Both the position numbers and the translations under genes were made by a program. The notes under the pieces were generated by a model. That model did no database searches and was not told the DNA's origin. It saw nothing but the letters and a program-made list of their open reading frames with translations. This document shows positions 1 to 8,406 of a stretch of DNA of 64,000 bases, one piece after another. Every line of letters begins with the position of its first letter. The stretch's first letter is position 1. Source of the DNA: Butyrivibrio sp. LC3010 (lineage in GTDB: Bacteria; Bacillota; Clostridia; Lachnospirales; Lachnospiraceae); NCBI RefSeq assembly GCF_000424385.1, contig NZ_AUJU01000025.1, positions 29,451-93,450 on the forward strand, in the 5' to 3' direction.

Positions 1-1
1 T

Positions 2-538
2 GGAAGCTTTATTCCGGGAATTCCGATTCCGACAACAGTTTTCATAGTTATTGCATGTGTGGTTGTGATCGCTCTTGTGCTTAAGTTCACAACACTTGGT
101 CTGTATACTCAGGCTGTTGGTATAAACGAAGGAGCTTCAAGACTTAATGGTATAAATCCTACATTTATTAAGTTCCTCAGTTTTGTAATTCTTGGACTTT
201 GCGTAGCGGTTGCTGCTTTGATTAAGGTAAGCCGTCTTTCAACCATTAACTATTCAGTTATTGCAAAGGATATAGAGATGGATGCTATCCTTGCGGTAGC
301 CCTTGGCGGAAATTCGCTTTCAGGCGGTAAGTTTAACATGTGGGCATCAATTCTGGGCGCATATGTTATTCAGTTCCTGACAACAACTCTTTACAAATTT
401 AATGTTCAGTCTGATGCACTTGCAGCATATAAGGCAATCGTAGTAATTGTTCTCGTTGTTTTCTCAGCTCCTACAGTCAGAGAATATATGAAACAGCTGG
501 CAAAGAAGGTTGCACCTGCAAAGAAGGAGGTGGCCTGA
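2..538 (+). CDS. Sugar ABC transporter permease, YtfT-like (5' end outside window)
   Basis: The C-terminal part of an inner-membrane permease. The reading frame is open from base 2, so the true start lies upstream of the window. It shows hydrophobic segments typical of the BPD_transp_2 (ribose/galactofuranose) family, and a loop resembling the family's EAA-like region (ALGGNSLSGGKFN) that contacts the ATPase. The lysine-rich tail ends at a TGA directly followed by the ATG of the next permease, indicating translational coupling. With the next two genes it forms a sugar importer; the ATPase is presumably upstream. The sugar specificity (galactofuranose, by resemblance to E. coli YtfQRT-YjfF) is inferred. 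Confidence 0.8.
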   Translation, partial: GSFIPGIPIPTTVFIVIACVVVIALVLKFTTLGLYTQAVGINEGASRLNGINPTFIKFLSFVILGLCVAVAALIKVSRLSTINYSVIAKDIEMDAILAVALGGNSLSGGKFNMWASILGAYVIQFLTTTLYKFNVQSDALAAYKAIVVIVLVVFSAPTVREYMKQLAKKVAPAKKEVA

Positions 539-1579
539 ATGAAAAACGAAAAATCAAAATCCGGCTTCTTTGGGAGAATGAATGACACCAATCTGCTTTT
601 GACAATTACTATTGTGATTTTCTTCCTGATGTACATTGGTGCAATAGTATTTCAGGGCGGAGGATTTACCAAGCCGCAGATGTTTTTCAACATATTAAAT
701 GCCAATGCAGCTCTAATAATCACAGCCTGCGGAATGAGCGTTGTAATGATTTCCGGCGGTATCGATATTTCAGTCGGCGGTGTGGTTGCTCTTGTTTCCA
801 TGTGCTGCGCTGTATATCTTGACCATCATGATGGAAGTGTATTCGGGTCAATACTTATCGCTCTTGGAATAGGACTTGCCTATGGCCTTGTTCAGGGATT
901 CCTTGTGGCTTATCTGGACATACAGCCCTTTATCGTGTCACTTGCAGGAATGTTCTTTGCAAGAGGTATGACAACTATAGTTAACACAGCACCTTTCAAT
1001 GTGGCAGACGAAGAGTTCACCGCACTTAAGCTTACAAGAATTTTCATACCCGGAATGGGTACAACAAATAAAAAGGGCATATATGTTCCTGCATATGTTG
1101 AAATCGGTGTTATAGTTGCACTTCTTGTAGTAATTATCCTGTTTGCAGTGCTTCGCTGGACCAGACTTGGCAGAAATTTCTATGCAGTTGGCGGCAACAA
1201 ACAGAGTGCATTGATGCTTGGTATTAATGTCAAAAAAACCAAGTTCCTTTCACACCTGATATGTAGTATACTTGCTGGTATTGGCGGTTATGTTTATTTC
1301 CTTCATGTTGGCTCAGGTTCAGCCAGTCATGCAATGGGTATGGAAATGAATGCCATCGCATCATCAATCATCGGCGGAACAATGCTGACCGGTGGTGTCG
1401 GTAATATTATTGGAACACTTTTCGGAGTGCTCTCTCTTAGTACTATTCAGAATATTGTATCATCAGCCGGACTTGATCAGGCATGGTGGACCGGTATTAC
1501 AATAGCAGCTATGCTTTGCATATTCCTTCTTATTCAGAGTATAGTAATGGCACAGAAGAAAAAAGCACTTAAGGCATAA
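539..1579 (+). CDS. Sugar ABC transporter permease, YjfF-like
   Basis: A 346-residue polytopic membrane protein, the second permease of the importer. Motifs seen include GGIDISVGGVVAL near residue 75 and ASSIIGGTMLTGGVGN near 275, both hallmarks of ribose-type permeases. It follows the preceding permease with no gap and precedes a binding lipoprotein. Two different permeases side by side is the arrangement of the ytfT-yjfF pair rather than of rbsC alone. The family is clear; the substrate is inferred. Confidence 0.85.
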   Translation: MKNEKSKSGFFGRMNDTNLLLTITIVIFFLMYIGAIVFQGGGFTKPQMFFNILNANAALIITACGMSVVMISGGIDISVGGVVALVSMCCAVYLDHHDGSVFGSILIALGIGLAYGLVQGFLVAYLDIQPFIVSLAGMFFARGMTTIVNTAPFNVADEEFTALKLTRIFIPGMGTTNKKGIYVPAYVEIGVIVALLVVIILFAVLRWTRLGRNFYAVGGNKQSALMLGINVKKTKFLSHLICSILAGIGGYVYFLHVGSGSASHAMGMEMNAIASSIIGGTMLTGGVGNIIGTLFGVLSLSTIQNIVSSAGLDQAWWTGITIAAMLCIFLLIQSIVMAQKKKALKA

Positions 1580-1592
1580 GAATGAGGACTAT

Positions 1593-2630
1593 ATGAAAAA
1601 AATTGCTGTTTTTACAGCTATCACGCTCCTGCTTCCGGTACTTCTCGCCGGCTGCGGGAGCAGTGTCATTAAGGAAGAAAATAAAGTTGAAACTGTGAGC
1701 GAAGAGCTTCTGACAGTTGGATTTTCACAGCTTGGTGCAGAGTCTGACTGGCGAAATACCAATACTGTTTCGATGCAGGAGGCGCTGTCTAAGGAGAACG
1801 GTTTCAATCTTGTATATAAAAACGGACAGCAGAAGCAGGCAAATCAGATAACGGCTGTTAGGATGTTTATCCAGCAGGGGGTTGATTATATTGTGCTTGC
1901 ACCTGCCACAGAGACCGGGTGGGACATAGTTCTTGCGGAGGCAAGAGATGCGAATATTCCCGTAATTCTTGTGGACAGGAGAGTTGATGTTTCGGATAAA
2001 GGGCTTTATTCCTGCTGGGTTGGCTCGGATTTCGAGCTTGAAAGTAAGAAAGTAACGGCATGGCTTAAAGCTTTTTCAGACAGGAGAAATATTTCTCCTG
2101 AAAATATACATATAGTAAATATTCAAGGGTCCATAGGATCTACTGCTCAGATCGGACGCACCAGAGGACTTGCCAATGCTGCGAGGGAGTATGGCTGGGA
2201 TCTTTTAACCGAGGCAAGCGGAGATTTTACGGAAAATAAAGGCAGAGAAGTTATGGCTGCCCTGCTGAAAGGCCATGATAATATCAACGTGGTTTATTGT
2301 GAAAACGATAATATGGCAATAGGAGCTATCGATGCGATAGAAAGTGCCGGCAGAAAAGTCGGGCCAAATATTCTTAATGGCGATATCATGGTAGTTTCTT
2401 TTGACGGCGTAAATGAACAATCGCTGGATTATTGCAGAGAAGGGAAAATTTCCTGTATAGCAGAGTGCAATCCTTTACACGGACCAAGAGTGAGGGCACT
2501 TATTGAAGCACTTCAGGCCGGTGAAACACCTGAAAAATTCAATTATGTGGATGAGCGTATATTCAGCTCTCTCGATATAGTTGATAACATAAGTGTTGAT
2601 GGGATAACCTACGATGTTGAGGAACCATGA
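1593..2630 (+). CDS. Sugar-binding lipoprotein, YtfQ-like periplasmic-binding fold
   Basis: A 345-residue solute-binding protein. The N-terminus is a lipoprotein signal (hydrophobic stretch then LLAGC, lipidated Cys near residue 20). The body resembles the LacI/RbsB-type type-1 binding fold, with GFSQLGAESDWR at the start of the mature domain and IVLAPATETGW and VVYCENDNMAIGAIDAI further on; these are close to E. coli YtfQ. Placement after the permeases is unusual, since such genes usually come first in the operon. The ABC operon ends here, followed by a terminator. Confidence 0.83.
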   Translation: MKKIAVFTAITLLLPVLLAGCGSSVIKEENKVETVSEELLTVGFSQLGAESDWRNTNTVSMQEALSKENGFNLVYKNGQQKQANQITAVRMFIQQGVDYIVLAPATETGWDIVLAEARDANIPVILVDRRVDVSDKGLYSCWVGSDFELESKKVTAWLKAFSDRRNISPENIHIVNIQGSIGSTAQIGRTRGLANAAREYGWDLLTEASGDFTENKGREVMAALLKGHDNINVVYCENDNMAIGAIDAIESAGRKVGPNILNGDIMVVSFDGVNEQSLDYCREGKISCIAECNPLHGPRVRALIEALQAGETPEKFNYVDERIFSSLDIVDNISVDGITYDVEEP

Positions 2631-2698
2631 GCTTTGGCAGGGTTGATTATATCCTTGTTATTTGCTAGAATGACATTTGTGATTTTGTCTTTATAGAG

Positions 2699-2726
2699 TA
2701 GGAGGCGAATCAGCTTCCTATTTTTT
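2699..2726 (+). terminator. Rho-independent terminator before secA
   Basis: An 8-bp stem (TAGGAGGC with GCTTCCTA, one G-U pair) with loop GAATCA, followed by six T. It lies between the lipoprotein gene and secA. A weak promoter-like pair (ATGACA at 2670, TATAGA about 16 bases later) sits just upstream, so it could also lie at the 5' end of the secA transcript. Confidence 0.7.
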
Positions 2727-2764
2727 ATGTGCAAAAACGTAATATATTTATGGAGCGATAAGAA

Positions 2765-5332
2765 ATGAGCATTATTGATAAGATCATTGGTACGCATAGT
2801 GAGCGTGAGCTTAAGCGCATTCAGGGAACGGTTGATAAGATCGAGAGTCTTCAGCCTGATATGAAGAAGCTTTCTGATGCGGAACTTAAGGCTAAAACCG
2901 ATGAATTCAAGAAGAGACTTGAGAATGGCGAGACACTTGACGATATCCTTCCTGAGGCATATGCAACTGTCCGTGAGGCAGCTTGCAGAGTGCTTGGAAT
3001 GGAGCACTTCCGTGTACAGCTTATAGGTGGCGTGATCCTTCATCAGGGTCGTATCGCAGAGATGCGTACCGGTGAAGGTAAGACACTGGTGGCTACACTT
3101 CCTTCATACCTTGACGCACTTGCAGGCAAGGGTGTTCACGTGGTAACAGTTAATGATTACCTGGCTAAGCGTGATGCTGAGTGGATGGGTAAGGTACATG
3201 AATTTCTGGGCCTGACTGTCGGAGTTGTACTTAACAGCATGACCAGTGAAGAGAGACAGGCTGCATATAACTGCGACATTACTTATGTTACAAACAATGA
3301 GCTTGGATTTGATTATCTTCGTGACAATATGGCTATCTACAAGGAACAGTGCGTTCTCAGGGGATTGAATTACGCTATCATCGATGAGATAGACTCAATT
3401 CTTATTGACGAAGCCCGCACACCTCTAATTATTTCAGGACAGAGTGATAAGTCTACCAAGCTCTATGAGGCGTGTGATATTCTTGCTAAACAGATGACCA
3501 GAGGCGCAGACATGGAAGAGTTTTCCAAGATGGATGCCATCATGGGAATCGAGCAGGAGGAAAGTGGAGACTTCATCGTAAACGAGAAGGACAAGCTTGT
3601 GAACCTCACTGCACAGGGTGTTTCTAAGGTCGAGAATTTCTTCAGAATAGATAACCTTGCTGATCCTGAGAATCTGGAGATTCAGCATAATATTATTCTT
3701 GCTCTTCGTGCAAATAACCTTATGTTTAAGGATCACGATTATATCGTAAAGGACGATGAAGTACTTATCGTTGATGAATTTACCGGTCGTGTTATGCCCG
3801 GACGTCGTTATTCTGACGGTCTTCATCAGGCTATTGAGGCTAAGGAGCATGTTAAGGTTAAGAGAGAGAGTAAGACTCTTGCTACGATCACATTCCAGAA
3901 CTTCTTCAATAAATTTGAAAAGAAGTGCGGTATGACCGGTACAGCTCTTACTGAGGAAAGAGAATTCCGTGATATCTACGGAATGGACGTTATAGAGATT
4001 CCTACAAACAAGCCTGTAATCCGTAAAGATCTTCAGGATGCTGTTTATAAGACCAAGAAGGAAAAGCTTAATGCAGTAGCAGATGCGGTTCAGGCTGCGC
4101 ATGAAAAAGGACAGCCGGTTCTCGTAGGTACTATCACTATTGAATCTTCAGAGGAAGTTAGTAAGCTTCTTAAGAAGAGAGGTATTCAGCATAATGTCCT
4201 GAATGCCAAGTTCCATGAGATGGAAGCTCAGATAGTTGCTGAGGCAGGAAAACACGGTGCTGTTACGATCGCTACTAACATGGCAGGTCGTGGTACTGAT
4301 ATTAAGCTTGATGATGAGGCTGTTGCAGCAGGTGGTCTTAAGATCATCGGTACAGAGCGTCATGAAAGCAGACGTATTGATAATCAGCTCCGCGGACGTT
4401 CAGGTCGTCAGGGAGATCCCGGTGAATCTAAATTCTATCTTTCACTTGAGGATAATCTCCTTAGATTGTTTGGATCAGAGAGACTTATCTCAATGTTTAA
4501 CTCTCTTGGTATTCCTGAAGGTCAGGAGATTGAGCACAAGGCTCTTTCAAAAGCTATCGAGTCAGCTCAGAAGAAGATTGAGGATAACAACTATGGAATC
4601 CGTAAGAACCTTCTTGAGTATGACCAGGTTAACAATGAGCAGAGAGAGATCATCTATGATGAGCGCAGACGAGTTCTTAACGGAGACAGCATGCGCGATA
4701 CTGTTTACAAGATGATCACTGATATAGTAGAGGATTCAGTTGAGACTGTAGTAGGTGAGGTTACTGATTCAGATGAATGGAATCTCTCAGAGCTTAACGA
4801 GCTCCTGCTTCCAATAATTCCGCTTAAAAAGATCAATCGCGGACGTATTACCAAGCTCACAAAGAATGGTCTTAAGCAGCAGCTGAAGGAAGAGGCTGTG
4901 AAGCTTTACGAGGAGAAGGAGGCTGAGTTCCCTGAACCCGAGACCATCCGTGAGATTGAGCGAGTAATTCTTCTTAAGGTCATCGACAGAAAGTGGATGG
5001 ACCACATTGATGATATGGATCAGCTTCGTCAGGGCATTGGCCTTCAGGCTTTTGCACAGAGAGATCCTAAGATAGAGTATAAGCTGGCAGGCTTTGAGAT
5101 GTTCGACGAGATGACACGCAACATCAAAGAGGATACTGTAAGACTTCTGTTCCATGTTCACATCGAAGAGAAGGTTGAGCGTGAACAGGTTGCAAAGGTT
5201 ACAGGAACCAATAAGGATGACAGTGTTGCCAAGGAACCGACAAAGCGTATGGAGGCAAAGGTTTATCCTAATGATCCCTGCCCTTGCGGAAGTGGTAAGA
5301 AGTACAAGAACTGCCATGGCAGAATGCAATAA
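2765..5332 (+). CDS. secA: Preprotein translocase ATPase SecA
   Basis: An 855-residue ATPase that drives proteins through SecYEG (secY is at 51060). Walker A is GEGKT at residues 103-107 and Walker B is DEID at 207-210; the second nucleotide-binding half has the helicase-like [10 protein letters not shown] and [11 protein letters not shown]. The C-terminus carries the zinc-binding SEC-C motif [14 protein letters not shown] (Cys839, Cys841, Cys850, His851). Length is normal for the family. The start has a GGAGCGATAAG ribosome site. Confidence 0.98.
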   Translation: MSIIDKIIGTHSERELKRIQGTVDKIESLQPDMKKLSDAELKAKTDEFKKRLENGETLDDILPEAYATVREAACRVLGMEHFRVQLIGGVILHQGRIAEMRTGEGKTLVATLPSYLDALAGKGVHVVTVNDYLAKRDAEWMGKVHEFLGLTVGVVLNSMTSEERQAAYNCDITYVTNNELGFDYLRDNMAIYKEQCVLRGLNYAIIDEIDSILIDEARTPLIISGQSDKSTKLYEACDILAKQMTRGADMEEFSKMDAIMGIEQEESGDFIVNEKDKLVNLTAQGVSKVENFFRIDNLADPENLEIQHNIILALRANNLMFKDHDYIVKDDEVLIVDEFTGRVMPGRRYSDGLHQAIEAKEHVKVKRESKTLATITFQNFFNKFEKKCGMTGTALTEEREFRDIYGMDVIEIPTNKPVIRKDLQDAVYKTKKEKLNAVADAVQAAHEKGQPVLVGTITIESSEEVSKLLKKRGIQHNVLNAKFHEMEAQIVAEAGKHGAVTIATNMAGRGTDIKLDDEAVAAGGLKIIGTERHESRRIDNQLRGRSGRQGDPGESKFYLSLEDNLLRLFGSERLISMFNSLGIPEGQEIEHKALSKAIESAQKKIEDNNYGIRKNLLEYDQVNNEQREIIYDERRRVLNGDSMRDTVYKMITDIVEDSVETVVGEVTDSDEWNLSELNELLLPIIPLKKINRGRITKLTKNGLKQQLKEEAVKLYEEKEAEFPEPETIREIERVILLKVIDRKWMDHIDDMDQLRQGIGLQAFAQRDPKIEYKLAGFEMFDEMTRNIKEDTVRLLFHVHIEEKVEREQVAKVTGTNKDDSVAKEPTKRMEAKVYPNDPCPCGSGKKYKNCHGRMQ

Positions 5333-5375
5333 ATAAAGCTCCACTATGGATGCACACTTGCACGAGAGAAATATA

Positions 5376-5423
5376 GTTGCTAAAGCAACCGCGCTCTGCG
5401 CGAGAATTTCGCGAGCGGAATTC
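5376..5423. repeat. Three tandem small hairpins between secA and prfB
   Basis: Three adjacent short inverted repeats: GTTGC/GCAAC (5376-5389), CGCGC/GCGCG with loop TCT (5390-5402), and GAATTTCGC/GCGGAATTC (5404-5423, one G-U pair). There is no U-tract after the last one. They resemble the P3/P4 part of the folded elements after rplL and tuf. Function is unknown. Confidence 0.55.
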
Positions 5424-5446
5424 TAATTTTATGGAAGGATATTAGT

Positions 5447-6589
5447 ATGGTAATTTTAGATCAGATGAAAGTTGAACTCTCTAACCAGCGTAGCACATTA
5501 GATGAGGTTACAGGTTCACTTGACCTTGATTCAAAAAAGAAGATGATTGAAGAGTTGTCCCGTGAAATGGAAGAGCCGAACTTCTGGGATGATGCAGAAA
5601 AAGCTAACAAGAAGACTAGAAATCTGAAAAACATGCAGGATCTTGTAGCATCTGTAGAAAGTCTTCATAAGCAGTATGATGACATCATGGATCTCATTGA
5701 TCTTCAGAATGCTGAAGGTGTAGATGATGATGACATGGCTGCTGAGATCAGAGAAGAGCTTGATAACTTTGAGGATACCCTCGAAGAGATAAGAATCAAT
5801 AATCTTCTCAGCGGAGAGTATGATAACTGCAATGCAATTCTCAGATTGGCAGCAGGCGCAGGTGGTACAGAGGCTTGTGACTGGTGCAACATGCTTTACC
5901 GTATGTACACCAGATGGGCTGAGAGAAAAGGCTTCAAGATTGAAGTTCTTGATATTCTTGACGGAGATGAAGCAGGTCTTAAGTATGTTCAGTTCCAGAT
6001 TGATGGAACAAATGCATACGGACTTCTCAAATCTGAGAAAGGCGTGCACAGACTTGTTCGTATCAGTCCTTTCAATGCTCAGGGTAAGAGACAGACTTCT
6101 TTTGTATCACTTGATGTAATGCCTGATATTGAAGATGACCTTGATGTTGAGATCAACCCTGAAGATCTGAGAATTGACACATATCGTTCAAGTGGTGCCG
6201 GCGGACAGCATATTAACAAGACTTCATCTGCTATTCGTATCACACACCTTCCTACAAATATAGTAGTAACCTGTCAGAATGAGAGATCTCAGTTCCAGAA
6301 TAAAGATAAAGCCATGCAGATGCTGAAGGCTAAGCTTTACATGTTAAAGCTTGAAGAGCAGCAGGCCAAGATTGACGGCATTCGTGGTGAGGTTAAGGAT
6401 ATTGCCTGGGGAAATCAGATTCGTTCTTATGTTCTTCAGCCTTACACAATGGTAAACGATACCAGAACCGGTGAGAAAAGTTCAAATGCTGACGGAGTGC
6501 TTGATGGAGATCTTGATCCTTTTATCAATGCATATCTTAAGTGGCTCGCTACCGGCGGTAAACCGGTAGGGGATTCCGAGGAAGAATAA
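5447..6589 (+). CDS. prfB: Peptide chain release factor 2 (no frameshift)
   Basis: A 380-residue class I release factor for UGA/UAA codons. The codon-recognition tripeptide SPF is at residues 207-209 and the peptidyl-hydrolysis motif GGQ at 252-254. The gene reads through in one frame: at codons 25-26, where many bacteria have CTT TGA C and need a programmed +1 shift, this gene has CTT GAC. Autoregulation by frameshifting is therefore absent. Start ATG 5447 follows a GGAAGGAT ribosome site. Confidence 0.96.
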   Translation: MVILDQMKVELSNQRSTLDEVTGSLDLDSKKKMIEELSREMEEPNFWDDAEKANKKTRNLKNMQDLVASVESLHKQYDDIMDLIDLQNAEGVDDDDMAAEIREELDNFEDTLEEIRINNLLSGEYDNCNAILRLAAGAGGTEACDWCNMLYRMYTRWAERKGFKIEVLDILDGDEAGLKYVQFQIDGTNAYGLLKSEKGVHRLVRISPFNAQGKRQTSFVSLDVMPDIEDDLDVEINPEDLRIDTYRSSGAGGQHINKTSSAIRITHLPTNIVVTCQNERSQFQNKDKAMQMLKAKLYMLKLEEQQAKIDGIRGEVKDIAWGNQIRSYVLQPYTMVNDTRTGEKSSNADGVLDGDLDPFINAYLKWLATGGKPVGDSEEE

Positions 6590-6674
6590 TCTGGTTTGAT
6601 TCTTGATAATAGAGAGAAAAAGCGGATTATACGTATTTGTAAGAATTTCGGTTGATAAATTTTTAAAATAATGA

Positions 6675-6703
6675 TTGACATATAATAAAAAATGTGATAA
6701 CTT
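6675..6703 (+). promoter_or_regulatory. Sigma-A promoter for rplJ-rplL
   Basis: TTGACA at 6675-6680, a 17-base spacer, and TAACTT at 6698-6703, just upstream of the L10 leader. Position and spacing fit a housekeeping promoter. Confidence 0.75.
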
Positions 6704-6711
6704 ATCAAAGG

Positions 6712-6835
6712 TCGTTATGACCAGCCGAAGACAGTAGGTGTCATTTAAATGACGTAAGCAAAGCGCCTACCGAGGAAAAAGTATTATATGACTTTTACAC
6801 CTCTTGTCTTTGCGATAAGAGGTTTTTCTTTGGCG
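6712..6835 (+). promoter_or_regulatory. Ribosomal protein L10 leader with attenuator hairpin
   Basis: The sequence after the promoter has the hallmarks of the L10 leader RNA: CCGAAGACAGTAGGTG, then GCCTACCGAGG pairing back to GTAGGTG. The hairpin CCTCTT/AAGAGG with TTTTT (6800-6827) follows and looks like a terminator. In the known family the L10-L12 complex binds the leader and represses its own operon. The terminator suggests that control here is by attenuation (inference). Confidence 0.85.
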
Positions 6836-6860
6836 GTAAATTCTATAAGGAGGTAAAAAG

Positions 6861-7436
6861 ATGGCAAAGGTTGAATTAAAACAGCCCATAGTAAAAGAGA
6901 TTTCTGATAAGATTCAGAACGCTCAGGCACTTGTACTTGTAGATCACCGTGGTTTAACTGTTGCTGAGGACACAGAGCTTCGTAAAAAGCTTCGTGCTGA
7001 GAACGTCAGCTACAAGGTTTACAAAAATACGATGATGAACTTCGCATTCAAGGGTACAGATTTTGAGCAGCTCGCTGATCTTCTTAACGGACCTAGCGCA
7101 CTCGCTATTTCTGAGACAGATCCTGCAGCTCCTGCTCGTGTACTTGTTGAGTTTGCAAAGAAAGCAAAGGCTCTTGAGGTCAAAGGTGGTGTGATTGAGG
7201 GAAAACTGTATGATGCAGATGCCCTTAAGGAGATTGCTATGATCCCGCCCAAGGATCAGTTGCTTTCCAAGTTGCTTGGTTCTATGCAGTCACCTATCGC
7301 AAACTTCGCACGTGTCGTTAAACAGATCGCTGAGAAGAAGGCAGAGGGTGGCGAGGCAGCTCCCGCAGAGGAAGCTCCTGCAGCAGAAACAGCTGAGGCT
7401 CCTGCTGAAGAGGCAGCAGCTACAACAGCTGAGTAA
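6861..7436 (+). CDS. rplJ: 50S ribosomal protein L10 (uL10)
   Basis: A 191-residue stalk-base protein that anchors L7/L12 dimers on the large subunit. The N-terminal globular domain (ALVLVDHRGLTVAEDTELRKK near residue 28) is typical. The C-terminus ends in an Ala/Glu/Pro-rich tail of about 30 residues that is longer than in E. coli L10. It is preceded by an AAGGAGGT ribosome site and the L10 leader, with rplL 50 bases downstream. Confidence 0.97.
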   Translation: MAKVELKQPIVKEISDKIQNAQALVLVDHRGLTVAEDTELRKKLRAENVSYKVYKNTMMNFAFKGTDFEQLADLLNGPSALAISETDPAAPARVLVEFAKKAKALEVKGGVIEGKLYDADALKEIAMIPPKDQLLSKLLGSMQSPIANFARVVKQIAEKKAEGGEAAPAEEAPAAETAEAPAEEAAATTAE

Positions 7437-7486
7437 TTACAATTTTTTAATGAAAATCAACTTATTTTTAATGGAGGTAAATAATA

Positions 7487-7861
7487 ATGGCAAAGTTATC
7501 TACAGCAGAGATTATCGATGCAATCAAAGAGTTATCAGTTCTTGAGCTTAACGATCTTGTTAAGGCTTGTGAGGAAGAGTTCGGCGTATCAGCAGCAGCA
7601 GGTGTTGTTGTAGCAGCAGCAGGCGGCGCAGCAGCAGCTGAGGAAGAGAAGACTGAGTTCAACGTAGAGCTTACAGAAGTTGGCCCTAACAAGGTTAAGG
7701 TTATCAAGGTTGTTCGTGAGATCACAGGTCTTGGACTTAAGGAAGCAAAGGATCTTGTAGACAATGCTCCTAAGATGATCAAGGAAGGCGCTTCTAAGGA
7801 AGAGGCTGATGATATCAAGGCTAAGGTTGAGGCTGAAGGCGCTAAGGTTACTCTTAAGTAA
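7487..7861 (+). CDS. rplL: 50S ribosomal protein L7/L12 (bL12)
   Basis: A 124-residue acidic stalk protein that recruits translational GTPases. The N-terminal dimerization helices are followed by an Ala-rich hinge (near residues 38-50) and the C-terminal factor-binding domain with [20 protein letters not shown]. The length is standard. A very strong folded element with a terminator arm follows. Confidence 0.98.
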   Translation: MAKLSTAEIIDAIKELSVLELNDLVKACEEEFGVSAAAGVVVAAAGGAAAAEEEKTEFNVELTEVGPNKVKVIKVVREITGLGLKEAKDLVDNAPKMIKEGASKEEADDIKAKVEAEGAKVTLK

Positions 7862-7870
7862 TCTTGTCTA

Positions 7871-8009
7871 CTTCAAAGTCAAGCATGTAAATAAAAAAGA
7901 AAGCTACTTGCAAGTTTACTTGCGAAGTAGCTTTCTTTTTTATTTACATATTTGACGCGAAGCGTCAATTGAGGAATGCGAAGCATTCTGAGTGTGCTTG
8001 ACTTTGAAG
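7871..8009 (+). terminator. Four-way-junction terminator element, copy 1 (after rplL)
   Basis: The closing stem pairs 7871-7884 with 7996-8009 (14 bp, perfect). Inside are three arms: a 25-bp perfect stem 7885-7909/7925-7949, whose 3' arm contains TTTTTT and works as a rho-independent terminator for rplJL; TTGACGC/GCGTCAA with loop GAA (7952-7968); and GAATGC/GCATTC with loop GAA (7974-7988). The same arm order occurs after tuf with different stem sequences. Confidence 0.8.
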
Positions 8010-8032
8010 CAGGCAAAGAGATAAAGGTGAAT

Positions 8033-8220
8033 ACTTGCAAGTTTACTTGCGAAGTAGCTTTCTTTTTTATTTGAGCAGAGCACTTGACGAGGTATTGTCG
8101 AGTCTAGTGCGAGCCATGTAAGTCCACTTAGCGAGGTTCTTCCGAGCTTAGTGGAGCTTACTTACATATTTGACGCGAAGCGTCAAATGAGGAATGCGAA
8201 GCATTCTGAGTGTTCTCGAC
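8033..8220. repeat. Rearranged second copy of the rplL-distal element
   Basis: Bases 8033-8072 repeat 7906-7945, and 8163-8213 repeat 7944-7995 nearly exactly, including both GAA-loop hairpins. Between them is a two-hairpin module: 8081-8109 and 8124-8154, each with a T-T mismatch and a symmetric GA/GA internal loop. ATGTAAGT (8117) pairs with ACTTACAT (8159), so hairpin 2 forms the long arm of a new junction. GTCGAG (8097) can pair with CTCGAC (8215). Confidence 0.65.
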
Positions 8221-8279
8221 TTTGCGAAATTATTAAAAAAATATTAAAAATCAATACTTGACTTTTTGAAAAATTCTGC

Positions 8280-8308
8280 TTGACGTAAAAAAAAGTTTAT
8301 TGTAGAAT
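8280..8308 (+). promoter_or_regulatory. Sigma-A promoter for rpoB-rpoC
   Basis: TTGACG at 8280-8285, a 17-base A-rich spacer, and TAGAAT at 8303-8308. A leader of about 85 bases follows; in it AGGCAT can pair with ATGCCT (near 8335 and 8364) before the rpoB ribosome site. Confidence 0.75.
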
Positions 8309-8406
8309 GGATGATGCACTATTGTGGAGTGGTAGGCATTTTGCGCGCTTTTTTAGAATACGCATGCCTGACTACTAAATAAAAAATAAGAACGGGGTGA
8401 ATGTCA

